From: Bacteroidota bacterium
GTDB taxonomy: Bacteria; Bacteroidota; Bacteroidia; Chitinophagales; Chitinophagaceae
Assembly (NCBI GenBank): GCA_013288745.1
Contig: JABDBG010000001.1
Location: 1-64,000, forward strand
DNA length: 64,000 nt
Direction: 5' to 3'
The notes beneath the pieces were generated by a model. It had not been told where the DNA came from, ran no database searches, and saw only the letters and a list, made by a program, of their open reading frames with translations. The stretch's first letter is position 1; each line of letters opens with the position of its first letter. Both the position numbers and the translations under genes were made by a program. Positions 42,578-51,694 of this stretch are shown piece by piece.

Positions 42578-44041
42578 CTATTGCAGATGAAACTCCATCC
42601 CCTTCAATAATTCAGGGTCGGGATGAACAAGGATATAATATTTATCTACCATCAGAAGATTATCAGGTTCCATATCTAACAGGTCATTGGTTGGATCAAC
42701 AACAGCCGTTTTTCCAGGATCTTGTTTATATGCTTCATTTACAGAATCAATATACCTGGGTATCCGGTCTCTTACATCATCGCCACGACAGATCACCGAC
42801 TCTTTTGAATAAAATATAAGCTGCCACTGTGTTGGCACGTCATCTGCAAATACATATTTGATGTGTTGCTTGTTTAACCAGGTGATGCAAGACATCAATT
42901 GTTTTTCTGATGTAGCATTAAACACAAAATCTTTAAAAGTAATCAGACAAACTGCACCTAAGACTATAAATGGAATGGCGACTTTCTTTATTAGTTGGTG
43001 GTTATTTATTTTATTTAATAAGATAGTGAGCGCGATTAAAGTAAAGCCCGTCAGCGGTAACAAATAACGCGGCGCATGGTCCATCAAAAAAATACAATAG
43101 CCTAAAGTGAAAGCCACGGATGTTGCTGCACAGATGAATAAAAAGTTACCCATAAAATCGGTGAACACATATTTAACAGCAAGCACTAAAATGGTAAGGA
43201 TCAGAATAATAAAGAAAACAGCATATATTTTCACGATAACAGGTGAAGCGTATACATCCGTGAGGTAATAATAAGCATTCAAATGATCGAACAATAAAGA
43301 AGGAAGGTCAAATAAACCCGGCACATGAATATCAAATACTTTCGGGCTCCAGTAATTGGCTGCATGGCGCTGTAACAAAGTAAATATCAATATGCAGGAA
43401 AGATTGCCGACCGTAAATGCTTTAAAAGAATCAAGTTTATGCCCTTCGTGGTACCAGCAGTAAAATAAAAAAGGCAATAAACCCGGTAACCATAACGGCT
43501 GGCTATAAGCGATAACCCCTAACAAAACACCGGTGAGACTGTAACCCCAAAAAGATTTTTTATAATCACTTAGCAAATACCATAACAATATGGCGCTTAA
43601 AGGAAATGCTGTAAGATAACCTCCCCTGGCTTTCATTGACCAAACTGCCCACGCGGGCAAAAAGATAAATAACAGGGTCATTAACCATGCTGCAAATTTA
43701 TTATTGGGAAGCAGTATCTCTTTACAGGTTTTATAAAAGAAGATAATGCCGATCGTCCAAAGTGATAGCATAGCCAGCTTAACACTGTGATCATTCAACC
43801 CATTAAAAAAAGAAAATAATGCGATCATTGCTGATTCGACCAATGTGAAACCGTATGATTGTCCGTAGAAAAAAACAGCCACATGGCCCTCCATTAAATG
43901 TTTTGCCATTAAACCTACCACGCACTCATCCTCATCCATGATCAGGTGCGGACTTAAAAGCTGTGGCAATCGCGTTACAAAACAAAGAATGATAATGATC
44001 AGATATGGAGCAGCAGCAAGAAAAGATTTTCTAAATTTCAT
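42578..44041 (-). CDS. GT-C family membrane glycosyltransferase-like protein
   Basis: 487 aa with ten to twelve helices and a C-terminal soluble tail. The first periplasmic loop has the acidic GT-C motif (HLIMDEDECVVGLMAKHL near 33), as in ArnT/PMT-type enzymes that use polyprenyl-phosphate sugars. MKARGGYLTAFPLSAILLW is typical of the family's later loop. Donor and acceptor unknown. Its 5' leader is nearly the same as that of the neighbouring aminotransferase gene at 44098, 56 nt upstream. Confidence 0.75.
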   Translation of the reverse strand: MKFRKSFLAAAPYLIIIILCFVTRLPQLLSPHLIMDEDECVVGLMAKHLMEGHVAVFFYGQSYGFTLVESAMIALFSFFNGLNDHSVKLAMLSLWTIGIIFFYKTCKEILLPNNKFAAWLMTLLFIFLPAWAVWSMKARGGYLTAFPLSAILLWYLLSDYKKSFWGYSLTGVLLGVIAYSQPLWLPGLLPFLFYCWYHEGHKLDSFKAFTVGNLSCILIFTLLQRHAANYWSPKVFDIHVPGLFDLPSLLFDHLNAYYYLTDVYASPVIVKIYAVFFIILILTILVLAVKYVFTDFMGNFLFICAATSVAFTLGYCIFLMDHAPRYLLPLTGFTLIALTILLNKINNHQLIKKVAIPFIVLGAVCLITFKDFVFNATSEKQLMSCITWLNKQHIKYVFADDVPTQWQLIFYSKESVICRGDDVRDRIPRYIDSVNEAYKQDPGKTAVVDPTNDLLDMEPDNLLMVDKYYILVHPDPELLKGMEFHLQ

Positions 44042-44088
44042 CGATTAATTAAGACAATTAGTTCACGTTCACTCCAAAAATAGGAAAA
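44042..44088 (-). promoter_or_regulatory. Duplicated promoter/5' leader, copy A
   Basis: About 45 bp directly upstream of the GT-C gene matches 45241-45287 with few changes. Both hold a TATTTTTG box (44075-44082 here), 33 nt before the ATG, and AATTAAGACA.TTAGTT near the start codon. Confidence 0.65.
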
Positions 44089-44097
44089 ACTACTGAT

Positions 44098-45240
44098 TTA
44101 TACTTTCATCAATCTTTCGGCCGCCAGTTTTAAGGTATCGGCAGTTTTAGAAAAACAAAAACGCAGCACTTTATTTTCTTTGCCATCTTTATAAAAAGCC
44201 GAGGTTGGAATCGTTGCTACACCATACCATTTGATCAAACGAATAGCGAAATCCATTTCTGTTTCTTCACTAATATCTTCGAAACTATAGAGTTGAAAAT
44301 AACTTCCGTAAGATGGCAAAGGTTTAAATTTTGTTGGCTGCATGAGGGTTTTAAAAAGATCTCTTTTTTGTTGAACAAGATTGCCGAGCTGCAAATAATT
44401 TTCTTTTTGCCGGATAAATTCTGCCAGTGCATGTTGCACAGGCGTGTTACAACTAAAGGCATTGAACTGGTGGATCTTTCTAAATGCTTTCATCAATTCG
44501 GGTGGTGCAACACAGTACCCCATTTTCCAGCCTGTACAATCGTATACTTTCCCGAACGAAAAACAAACAAAGCTTCTTTCATACAGATCAGGATAACGTA
44601 GAATACTTTCATGTTTTTTTCCATCAAATATCAAATGCTCGTATACTTCATCACTTAAAATAAAAATATTAGTATCTTTTACGATAGCACGTAATTGCTC
44701 CATATCATTTTTACTCAACACCGCTCCTGTTGGATTATGTGGTGTATTCAACATGATCATCTTTGTTTTGGTTGTTATTTTTTGTTTCACCAAATTCCAA
44801 TCGATCGCATAATCAGGATAATGAAGCGGGATCAAAACCGGTACGGCTCCATTGACTTCGATCGTTGGTATATAACTATCGTAAGCAGGTTCAAAAACTA
44901 TCACTTCATCGCCGGGTTGCAATACTGTTGTTAATGCTGTGTAGATCGCATATGTACCGCCGGGAGTTATAGTTATTTCTGTTTCGGAATCAATAATTGT
45001 TGAATAGAGATATTGTATTTTTTCGGCTATGCGTTCACGTAATACGGGCAAGCCACTCATAGGTGCGTATTGATTATATCCGCTTTTCATTGCTTTGTTT
45101 ACCAGTTCTATTAACGCAGCATTCATCGGATAATCAGGAAATCCCTGTCCAAGATTGATCGCCTTGTACTCTGTTGCCAGCAAGCTCATTGTTGTAAAGA
45201 TCGTAGTGCCGGCATTGGGTAATTTGTCATGAATTTTCAT
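44098..45240 (-). CDS. Methionine aminotransferase-like PLP enzyme
   Basis: Class I/II aminotransferase (380 aa) of the YbdL/kynurenine aminotransferase group, which uses methionine or aromatic amino acids and acts in methionine salvage. Seen: INLGQGFPDYP near 29, NQYAPMSGLPVLRERIA, LNTPHNPTGAVL near 164, and the PLP Lys in SFGKVYDCTGWKMGY near 230. Complete and of normal length. Substrate inferred from family likeness. Confidence 0.88.
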   Translation of the reverse strand: MKIHDKLPNAGTTIFTTMSLLATEYKAINLGQGFPDYPMNAALIELVNKAMKSGYNQYAPMSGLPVLRERIAEKIQYLYSTIIDSETEITITPGGTYAIYTALTTVLQPGDEVIVFEPAYDSYIPTIEVNGAVPVLIPLHYPDYAIDWNLVKQKITTKTKMIMLNTPHNPTGAVLSKNDMEQLRAIVKDTNIFILSDEVYEHLIFDGKKHESILRYPDLYERSFVCFSFGKVYDCTGWKMGYCVAPPELMKAFRKIHQFNAFSCNTPVQHALAEFIRQKENYLQLGNLVQQKRDLFKTLMQPTKFKPLPSYGSYFQLYSFEDISEETEMDFAIRLIKWYGVATIPTSAFYKDGKENKVLRFCFSKTADTLKLAAERLMKV

Positions 45241-45287
45241 TGATCAATTAAGACAGTTAGTTACGTCCATTCCAAAAATAGGGAAAT
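45241..45287 (-). promoter_or_regulatory. Duplicated promoter/5' leader, copy B
   Basis: Partner of 44042-44088, directly upstream of the methionine aminotransferase-like gene. The TATTTTTG box is at 45273-45280. No TTTG is seen at -33 in either copy. Confidence 0.65.
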
Positions 45288-45308
45288 CTAGAATAATCTA
45301 TGACTTGC

Positions 45309-47015
45309 TTAATCTTTTATCAAAGTTGTATTTATTATTCTGCCATTACTTTCGACAATATTTATAAAATAAGTACCAGTTAATAAACTATGTATATCAG
45401 TAGTTGATATGGCAGAATATAACCTTTCTGTTTTTACTAAACTCCCTACTGAATTATAAATTGCTACCGTTGCTTTATCAGTATCGGGTAAAGTAATTAC
45501 AATATTATCGGCTGCAGGATTAGGTGAAATGATGACGTAATCGTCATTAGTAACAGTTATCATTACAATATTGCTATATGTAAAGCTGCCATCGTTATTA
45601 ACCATTTTTATTCGATAATAATTATTCCCTAAAACAGGATCATCATGTAAATAGCTGTAATAATTATTACTTAGATTTTGTGCATGTGTTACATCCAGGG
45701 TGTAGGAATAATTTATGCCATCAGTGCTATATTGTAACTCGTATTTGCTTACATCTTGTTCATCTGCAGTTTGCCATTGTAATGAAACAGCATTATTATT
45801 TTGTAACCTACCTGTAAAATTCAATAGCTTTAAAGGCAGTGTAACTGGTAGATTTGGATTCTGAACAATGATACGATTGTTTAAATTATCAACGATAAAC
45901 AGTTGCATATTACTAAAAAAAACAGTTATTGGATATTTAAGTGCGGTGGCACTGGTGCCTGCATCGTGACTACTAAAATCAGATTGTCCTAAAACGTAAT
46001 CAGCAGAATCACCATTAGCTTTTTGGGCTGCATTTTCAAAAATAAGTACTCTACTATTAGTCTGATCTGCAACATAAATAGTACCGTTATTATCTCCATA
46101 TACACCGCTTACTACAGCTGAGAAGGTAGATTGATTTGTTGTTCCTAAATTATTACTAGTAAAATCAGGCTGACCTAATATACCATCTGCACTACCACCG
46201 TTAGTTTTTTGTCCAGCATTATTGAAACGTAAAATCCGGCCATTGTATTGATCTGCTACCCATAATGAACCTGCGGCATCAACATATATTTGCATGGGGG
46301 TTTGAAACGTTGTAGCAGTAGTACCAATACCATTACTTGTAAAATCAATTTGCCCTAATACAGCGTCGGCCTTTGCGTTAAATGCGGGTTTGGCACTAAT
46401 ATTATCATACCTTAAAACCCGGTTATTACCGGCATCGCTTAACCATAAAGTATCATCATGTATAAAAATACTTCTTGGGTTTGTTAAACTGGAATCTGAT
46501 GTGCCGTTCTTAGCTGAAGTAAATTTATTTTGACCTATTACCATATTTGCAGCCTCTCCTGATACAAAAGTGGTAGCATTTGGAAATCGTAATACTCTTG
46601 AATTTGACTGATCTACAACCCACAAATTTCCCGAAAGATCCAAAGACAATCCTGTAGGATAACTGAGTTGCCTTGCTGAAGTACCAGAACTGTAGCCTGT
46701 TAAATTTTCTTGTCCTAAAACTGCTTCAGCATCCATATTATTTATCGCAGCTGCTACAGAGGAAAATCGTAAAACCCGGTTATTACCATAATCTGCTATA
46801 AAAACTTTACCGGTAATGGAATCAACAATTATCATTTGCGGTCCCGCAAGTGAAGCCCCATTCGAAGGATGAGTATTACCCCTGTTTATCGAACCGGAAA
46901 TAAAATCACGCTGGCCAATAACTCCATAAGCGGCTTGGCCATTTGTCCATTTTTGGGCTTTTACTGAAATTGTAATTATTATAATATGTATAAATAATAG
47001 AAATATATGCTTCAT
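45309..47015 (-). CDS. NHL-repeat beta-propeller protein with T9SS sorting domain
   Basis: 568-aa secreted protein: signal peptide ending near VKAQ, then about six NHL-like repeats (ADYGNNRVLRF, VDQSNSRVLRF, SDAGNNRVLRY, ADQYNGRILRF, ADQTNSRVLIF, VDNLNNRIIV) each paired with a VLGQxDFTS strand, forming a propeller. A cargo linker (LPLKLLNFTGRLQNNNAVSLQWQ) and a type A sorting domain follow (VIISPNPAADNIVITL...GTYFINIVESNGRI). Exported by T9SS; ligand unknown. The gap 47016-47210 holds no clear feature. Confidence 0.9.
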   Translation of the reverse strand: MKHIFLLFIHIIIITISVKAQKWTNGQAAYGVIGQRDFISGSINRGNTHPSNGASLAGPQMIIVDSITGKVFIADYGNNRVLRFSSVAAAINNMDAEAVLGQENLTGYSSGTSARQLSYPTGLSLDLSGNLWVVDQSNSRVLRFPNATTFVSGEAANMVIGQNKFTSAKNGTSDSSLTNPRSIFIHDDTLWLSDAGNNRVLRYDNISAKPAFNAKADAVLGQIDFTSNGIGTTATTFQTPMQIYVDAAGSLWVADQYNGRILRFNNAGQKTNGGSADGILGQPDFTSNNLGTTNQSTFSAVVSGVYGDNNGTIYVADQTNSRVLIFENAAQKANGDSADYVLGQSDFSSHDAGTSATALKYPITVFFSNMQLFIVDNLNNRIIVQNPNLPVTLPLKLLNFTGRLQNNNAVSLQWQTADEQDVSKYELQYSTDGINYSYTLDVTHAQNLSNNYYSYLHDDPVLGNNYYRIKMVNNDGSFTYSNIVMITVTNDDYVIISPNPAADNIVITLPDTDKATVAIYNSVGSLVKTERLYSAISTTDIHSLLTGTYFINIVESNGRIINTTLIKD

Positions 47016-47210
47016 AAAACGTATTTGTAGTAAAACTTATTAATTTTATAAGTATTAGACAAATAAGCTGCCAGCATTATTGAGCTATAAATAGGCGGAT
47101 TTGAGGAAAATAATGAAGTAAATAGTGTATAAAATTATACAATTAGGTTATTTTATGGTAATAATATAACTATTTAGCACAATTGTATAATAATGAGAAT
47201 ATAATAAATC

Positions 47211-49319
47211 TTAGGTTTCGCTTATCTTTTCAATTACGGCTACAAGATCAGCTAATTCAACGGTCATCGGCATCAATCCCAACTGTACCACGGCTTTTTT
47301 CCCTCTTATTTCTTTTACGATCGCTACCTGCCTGTTCTTTTTCATTTTCACTTTAGCGCCCACAACGATCTCTCCTCCTACTTCTCTAAATTTTTCATCC
47401 AGTTTCTTTTGTTGTTTGTTCACAACAAGTTTTTCTTTTTGGTTGAATAATAACGCGTGGATCATTTGCACTACTTTGCCTTTATCTTCTGCCTTGCGCC
47501 ATTCGATCACCATTGATTTTAAACGGCGTTCCATATCTTTTAAATAAGACAATTTATCTTCCGATATTTTATTCTGATGGCGTAGCCTTTCTATCTCTTG
47601 TAAATGTTTTTCCTTGTTGAGCACCTGCTGCATTTCTTTTTTCAATCGCTCATTTTCTTTGATGAGCTTTTGCAGTTCGATCTTATCCTTATTAATTATT
47701 TGCAGATCCTGCTCGGTACGGTTCAGTAATTTATCCAGACTAAAATGATCGTCGTCTACTAATTTTCTTGCTTTCTCTATCAGTCGTTTTTCCAGTCCAA
47801 TTCTTTCTGCAATAGAAAAAGTATAAGAGCTTCCCGGCTTTCCGATGATAAGTTTATATAAAGGCAATAAATTATTTTCATCAAACTGCATGGCACCGTT
47901 GATAATGCCCGGCACTTTGTTGGCCATTACTTTTAAATTAAGGTAATGCGTTGTTACAATACCGAAAGCATGTTTGTGCGCTAGCTCTTCCATAATAACT
48001 TCTGCAAAAGCGCCGCCTAAATTAGGATCGCTACCGCTACCCAGTTCATCAATGAAGAACAATGTTTTACCATTGGCGTTCTCCATAAAGTATTTCATGT
48101 TTTTCAGGTGAGAAGAATAAGTACTTAATTCAAATTCTAAACTTTGCGTATCACCGATATGGATCATGATCTGTTTAAAGATACCCATCTCGCTATTCGG
48201 ATGAACGGGCACTAATAAGCCACTCTGTAACATCAATTGCAACAGGCCAACTGTTTTAAGTGTAACTGTTTTACCACCGGCATTTGGTCCGCTGATAACA
48301 AGTATCCTGTTCTTATCGTCCAAGGTGATATCAACTGGGATCGTAGGCTTGCTATTATTTTGATTGTACAACAATAATAAAGGATGATAAGCCTGTATCA
48401 AATTCACATGTGCTTTATCGTATAGCTGCGGATAGTTACCACCCATATCAACCGCCAGCTTTGCCTTCGCTATCACAAAATCAAATTCGCCGGCGATATC
48501 ATGGTAAGTTTTTAATAGTGATGCGTATACGCTAAGCTTTTGTGTTAATACACGCAAGATGCGATACACTTCTTTCCGCTCATCATTTTCTAAAGAAAAA
48601 ATATCATTGTTTAATCCTGTTGTTTCTTCAGGTTCAATAAAAGTAGTTTTTCTGCTATCGCTTTCGCCATGCAAAATTCCTTTTATCGTGCGCTTTTGTT
48701 CAGCAAAGACAGCCAATACCCTTCTGCCATTCATAAAGCTTTCTTCAATATCCGCTAAATGCCCCAGCTTATTTAATTTACTTACAATCCGATCAAAGAC
48801 CCTGCGCAATTCATTTCTCTTTCTGTACAAGTTCATCCTAATATCACTCAACTCAACACTTGCGCTGTCTTTTACATTGCCTGTTTCATCCAGTATCTCA
48901 TCTATCAGTTCTATAATTACTTTTTCGTAATAAGTATGTTCTATAACTTTTACTAACGCAGGATAAGCGACTCTTTTATCATTATCGAACCAACGAAAAA
49001 TATCGCCGGTATTATGCGCGAGCTTTCTGATATGCAGAAATTGCTCGCCCGTTAAAACAGCTCCCGGAATAGCTATCAGTTTTAGGTCCTTATGCAAATT
49101 CAATATAAAATCATTCGGAAAATACTGAGCATTTTGCATTAGCAATTTAAACTCATGGCTCTGCTGCAGCTCAGTTTCTATATATTCTTTTTTTGTATGT
49201 ACACGTAGGTTGGTAGCTTTCTCTTTGGCAAATTCGGTACGGCAATACACTGCCAGTAAAGCTTTCACTTTTTCGTATTCTAATTGCACCAATGTTGATT
49301 CGGGAAAAAACTTTATCAC
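47211..49319 (-). CDS. mutS2: MutS2-family ATPase lacking the Smr domain
   Basis: 702 aa. The N-terminal helical core/clamp is followed by the ABC-type ATPase: Walker A SGPNAGGKT near 344 and Walker B LFFIDELGSGSDPNLGG near 425. A long coiled coil (about 520-625) and a short beta domain (VGGEIVVGAKVKMKKNRQVAIVKEIRG) follow. Typical MutS2 is ~780 aa and ends with an Smr nuclease domain; here the protein stops before it and no Smr sequence lies downstream in any frame. It probably keeps ATP-driven DNA or ribosome binding but not nicking. Confidence 0.88.
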   Translation of the reverse strand: MIKFFPESTLVQLEYEKVKALLAVYCRTEFAKEKATNLRVHTKKEYIETELQQSHEFKLLMQNAQYFPNDFILNLHKDLKLIAIPGAVLTGEQFLHIRKLAHNTGDIFRWFDNDKRVAYPALVKVIEHTYYEKVIIELIDEILDETGNVKDSASVELSDIRMNLYRKRNELRRVFDRIVSKLNKLGHLADIEESFMNGRRVLAVFAEQKRTIKGILHGESDSRKTTFIEPEETTGLNNDIFSLENDERKEVYRILRVLTQKLSVYASLLKTYHDIAGEFDFVIAKAKLAVDMGGNYPQLYDKAHVNLIQAYHPLLLLYNQNNSKPTIPVDITLDDKNRILVISGPNAGGKTVTLKTVGLLQLMLQSGLLVPVHPNSEMGIFKQIMIHIGDTQSLEFELSTYSSHLKNMKYFMENANGKTLFFIDELGSGSDPNLGGAFAEVIMEELAHKHAFGIVTTHYLNLKVMANKVPGIINGAMQFDENNLLPLYKLIIGKPGSSYTFSIAERIGLEKRLIEKARKLVDDDHFSLDKLLNRTEQDLQIINKDKIELQKLIKENERLKKEMQQVLNKEKHLQEIERLRHQNKISEDKLSYLKDMERRLKSMVIEWRKAEDKGKVVQMIHALLFNQKEKLVVNKQQKKLDEKFREVGGEIVVGAKVKMKKNRQVAIVKEIRGKKAVVQLGLMPMTVELADLVAVIEKISET

Positions 49320-49352
49320 AGTTCCTGGTAATTTTTACTTTTTATTTGCCGA

Positions 49353-49360
49353 CAAAGGTA
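49353..49360 (-). promoter_or_regulatory. Putative -7 box of mutS2
   Basis: TACCTTTG on the minus strand, 34 nt before the ATG; -33 box not found. Confidence 0.4.
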
Positions 49361-49409
49361 CTGGGAAATTACGATGGAAAATATCGAAATTCCCAATGGC
49401 ATCTGCTTA

Positions 49410-49440
49410 TTTGACAGCTAATTGATTGGCAATATTTTTG
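49410..49440 (+). promoter_or_regulatory. Consensus promoter of the msrA pair
   Basis: TTTG (49410-49413), exactly 19 nt, then TATTTTTG (49433-49440), the same spacing as the aromatic-operon promoter. It predicts a ~55-nt 5' leader for the first msrA. Confidence 0.8.
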
Positions 49441-49500
49441 CATATTGGATGCAAACAAGCGCGCCGGATCGCGTAACTTTATTTAATAATAACTACTATC

Positions 49501-50058
49501 ATGGATAACAATAATAATACGTCTATAGCAACTTTAGGCAATGGTTGTTTTTGGTGCACCGAAGCGATCTTTCAAAATTTAGAAGGTGTTATAAAAGTAG
49601 TAAGTGGCTATAGTGGCGGACAAGTAGAAAATCCTACTTATAAACAGGTATGTACCGGTACTACCGGCCATGCAGAATGTCTGGAAATTACTTACGACAC
49701 ATCTAAAATAAGTTTTGAAGAATTATTAGAAGTATTTTGGAAAACACATGACCCCACAACATTGAACCGCCAGGGGAATGATATCGGTACACAATACCGC
49801 AGTGTGATATTTTATCAGAATCCCGAACAAAAAGAAATAGCCCAGAAATATATTCACCAGTTAACTAAAAACAAAACCTTTAGCAGTCCGATCGTCACTA
49901 CGCTGGAACCTTTTGTAAAATTTTATCCTGCAGAAGACTATCACCAAAATTATTTTAATGAGAATAGCGAACAATCTTACTGCCATTATGTAGTATGGCC
50001 GAAGGTAGAAAAGTTTGAAAAAATGTTTAGCGGAAAATTAAAAAAGAAAGCTTCTTAA
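49501..50058 (+). CDS. msrA: Peptide methionine sulfoxide reductase MsrA, cytoplasmic
   Basis: Reduces methionine-S-sulfoxide in proteins (185 aa). The active-site motif GCFWCTEA contains nucleophile Cys18; the family form is usually GCFWGxE, and the extra Cys here may resolve the sulfenic acid. GYSGGQVENPTYKQVCTGTTGHAECLEI and GTQYRSVIFY are conserved blocks, and the C-terminal YCHYVVWPKVEKF is near the end. No signal peptide. The next gene encodes an exported homologue. Confidence 0.94.
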   Translation: MDNNNNTSIATLGNGCFWCTEAIFQNLEGVIKVVSGYSGGQVENPTYKQVCTGTTGHAECLEITYDTSKISFEELLEVFWKTHDPTTLNRQGNDIGTQYRSVIFYQNPEQKEIAQKYIHQLTKNKTFSSPIVTTLEPFVKFYPAEDYHQNYFNENSEQSYCHYVVWPKVEKFEKMFSGKLKKKAS

Positions 50059-50140
50059 ATTCCAAAGCTGTTAAAGTTTGGTTAGCGATACTTATTCCTG
50101 CATCCATCATTATCCCATTTTGCGTATTTGAAATAAAACA

Positions 50141-50791
50141 ATGATCAGATCACTACTTTTATCAGCAGCCATTTTATTGAGCCTTTCATTGCAGGCTGGT
50201 TCTATCCAATCAAAAAATACCGCGACGACTGATTCAGCTTATCCACATACTTTGGTCGCCACATTTGGCACGGGTTGTTTTTGGTGCACGGAAGCAATTT
50301 TTGAAGAATTGGAAGGCGTGGTAAAAGTTACTGCGGGATACAGCGGAGGGCATGTAGCCAACCCTACTTACAAAGAAGTATGTACAGGAACAACAGGACA
50401 CGCGGAATGTTTAAATATTGAATATGATCCAACAAAGATCAGTTTTGATGAATTGCTGGAAGTATTCTGGCAAACACATGATCCCACATCATTGAATAAG
50501 CAAGGGAATGATACGGGTACGCAATACCGAAGTGTTATTTTTTATCATAACAACCAACAAAAAAAGACCGTAGAAAAATATATCAAAGAATTAAATAAAA
50601 GCGGCGCCTGGAAAAAACCTATTGTAACTTCTTTAGAACCATTTGTAATATTCTATCCTGCAGAAGCATATCACCAGGAGTATTATTTAAAGAATGGTCA
50701 ACAATCTTATTGTCATTTCGTAATAAGGCCGGAAGTCGAAAAATTCGAAAAAGTATTTAGTAGTAAACTGAAGAAGAATGCAAAAAAATAA
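50141..50791 (+). CDS. msrA: Peptide methionine sulfoxide reductase MsrA, exported
   Basis: 216-aa paralogue of the preceding MsrA with an added signal peptide (SLLLSAAILLSLSLQAGS), so it repairs envelope proteins. Catalytic GCFWCTEA with the same double Cys, GYSGGHVANPTYKEVCTGTTGHAECL and GTQYRSVIFY. The two proteins are very similar across the core, implying a tandem duplication followed by a change of location. No MsrB is next to it. The following esterase ATG directly abuts its stop. Confidence 0.93.
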   Translation: MIRSLLLSAAILLSLSLQAGSIQSKNTATTDSAYPHTLVATFGTGCFWCTEAIFEELEGVVKVTAGYSGGHVANPTYKEVCTGTTGHAECLNIEYDPTKISFDELLEVFWQTHDPTSLNKQGNDTGTQYRSVIFYHNNQQKKTVEKYIKELNKSGAWKKPIVTSLEPFVIFYPAEAYHQEYYLKNGQQSYCHFVIRPEVEKFEKVFSSKLKKNAKK

Positions 50792-51694
50792 ATGCTAACT
50801 AAAAAGGATGTTATGAATTTTGTCAGATCAAACAAAGGATTTTTTTTATTGTTGGCTATTATTTACGGCACTGCATGCAATAAGCAAAAAACGGTAACAG
50901 CGGTACTTCCAACCAGTGATAATATAACAATGCTAAACGTAGCATATGGCACAGACCCTCAGCAAATAATGGATATTTATCTTCCTGCGGGAAGAACCGC
51001 AGATACAACCAAAGTAGTACTGCTGATTCATGGCGGCGGATGGATAGAAGGCGATAAGACGGATTATGATATTCCCGGCTTTAGATCATTGTTTCCAACC
51101 TACGCTATCTTCAATATAAATTATCGATTAGGAAATGAAACAACAAAGGTAAATCCGTTTCCTGCACAAGAGCAGGATATAAAAGCAGCTGTACAATTTA
51201 TTTATGACCACAGGGCAGCTTATAGCATTTCTGAAAACTGGTGCTATTTAGGAGGTAGTGCAGGTGGCCATTTAGCCTTACTGCAAGCGTATAAATATAC
51301 AACGCCGATAAGGCCAAAGATTGTGGTTGATTATTATGGCCCTACCGACCTGGTTGATCTTTATAATTATAATGCTACCAGCGCTTTTTTTCAGCCACTG
51401 ATTTATTTTATGCTGGGCGGTACACCGGCAAGCAATCCATCTATGTATACAAGTTCAAGTCCTATGACGTATGTTAATGCATCCTGTCCCAAAACAATCA
51501 TACTTCAGGGAGCACTGGATAGCACTGTACCGTATATGGAGTCTCAAAGATTACATGATACACTGACTACCTTGGGCGTTACAAATAAATATGTATTATA
51601 TCCTAACCAGGGCCATGGATTTACAGGTGCAGATGCATTGGATTCTTATTATCAGATCGATACATTTATGATGGCGAACATGCCCAATCATTAA
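50792..51694 (+). CDS. Alpha/beta-hydrolase lipoprotein (BD-FAE/esterase-like)
   Basis: 300 aa. Lipoprotein signal with lipobox GTAC (Cys29); a start at Met8 is also possible. Alpha/beta-hydrolase fold with oxyanion HGGGW near 80, nucleophile Ser in GGSAGGH near 154, Asp in LQGALDSTVP and His in GHGFTG. Resembles carbohydrate esterases/feruloyl esterase-like enzymes, substrate unknown. Its ATG touches the stop codon of the exported msrA, so it is likely in the same operon. It converges with the peptide-binding protein gene with a 4-nt overlap. Confidence 0.85.
   Translation: MLTKKDVMNFVRSNKGFFLLLAIIYGTACNKQKTVTAVLPTSDNITMLNVAYGTDPQQIMDIYLPAGRTADTTKVVLLIHGGGWIEGDKTDYDIPGFRSLFPTYAIFNINYRLGNETTKVNPFPAQEQDIKAAVQFIYDHRAAYSISENWCYLGGSAGGHLALLQAYKYTTPIRPKIVVDYYGPTDLVDLYNYNATSAFFQPLIYFMLGGTPASNPSMYTSSSPMTYVNASCPKTIILQGALDSTVPYMESQRLHDTLTTLGVTNKYVLYPNQGHGFTGADALDSYYQIDTFMMANMPNH

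Noticed and set aside
42550-42819. 89-aa plus-strand ORF
   Set aside because: It is antisense to the end of the GT-C gene, which has clear membrane topology and family motifs.
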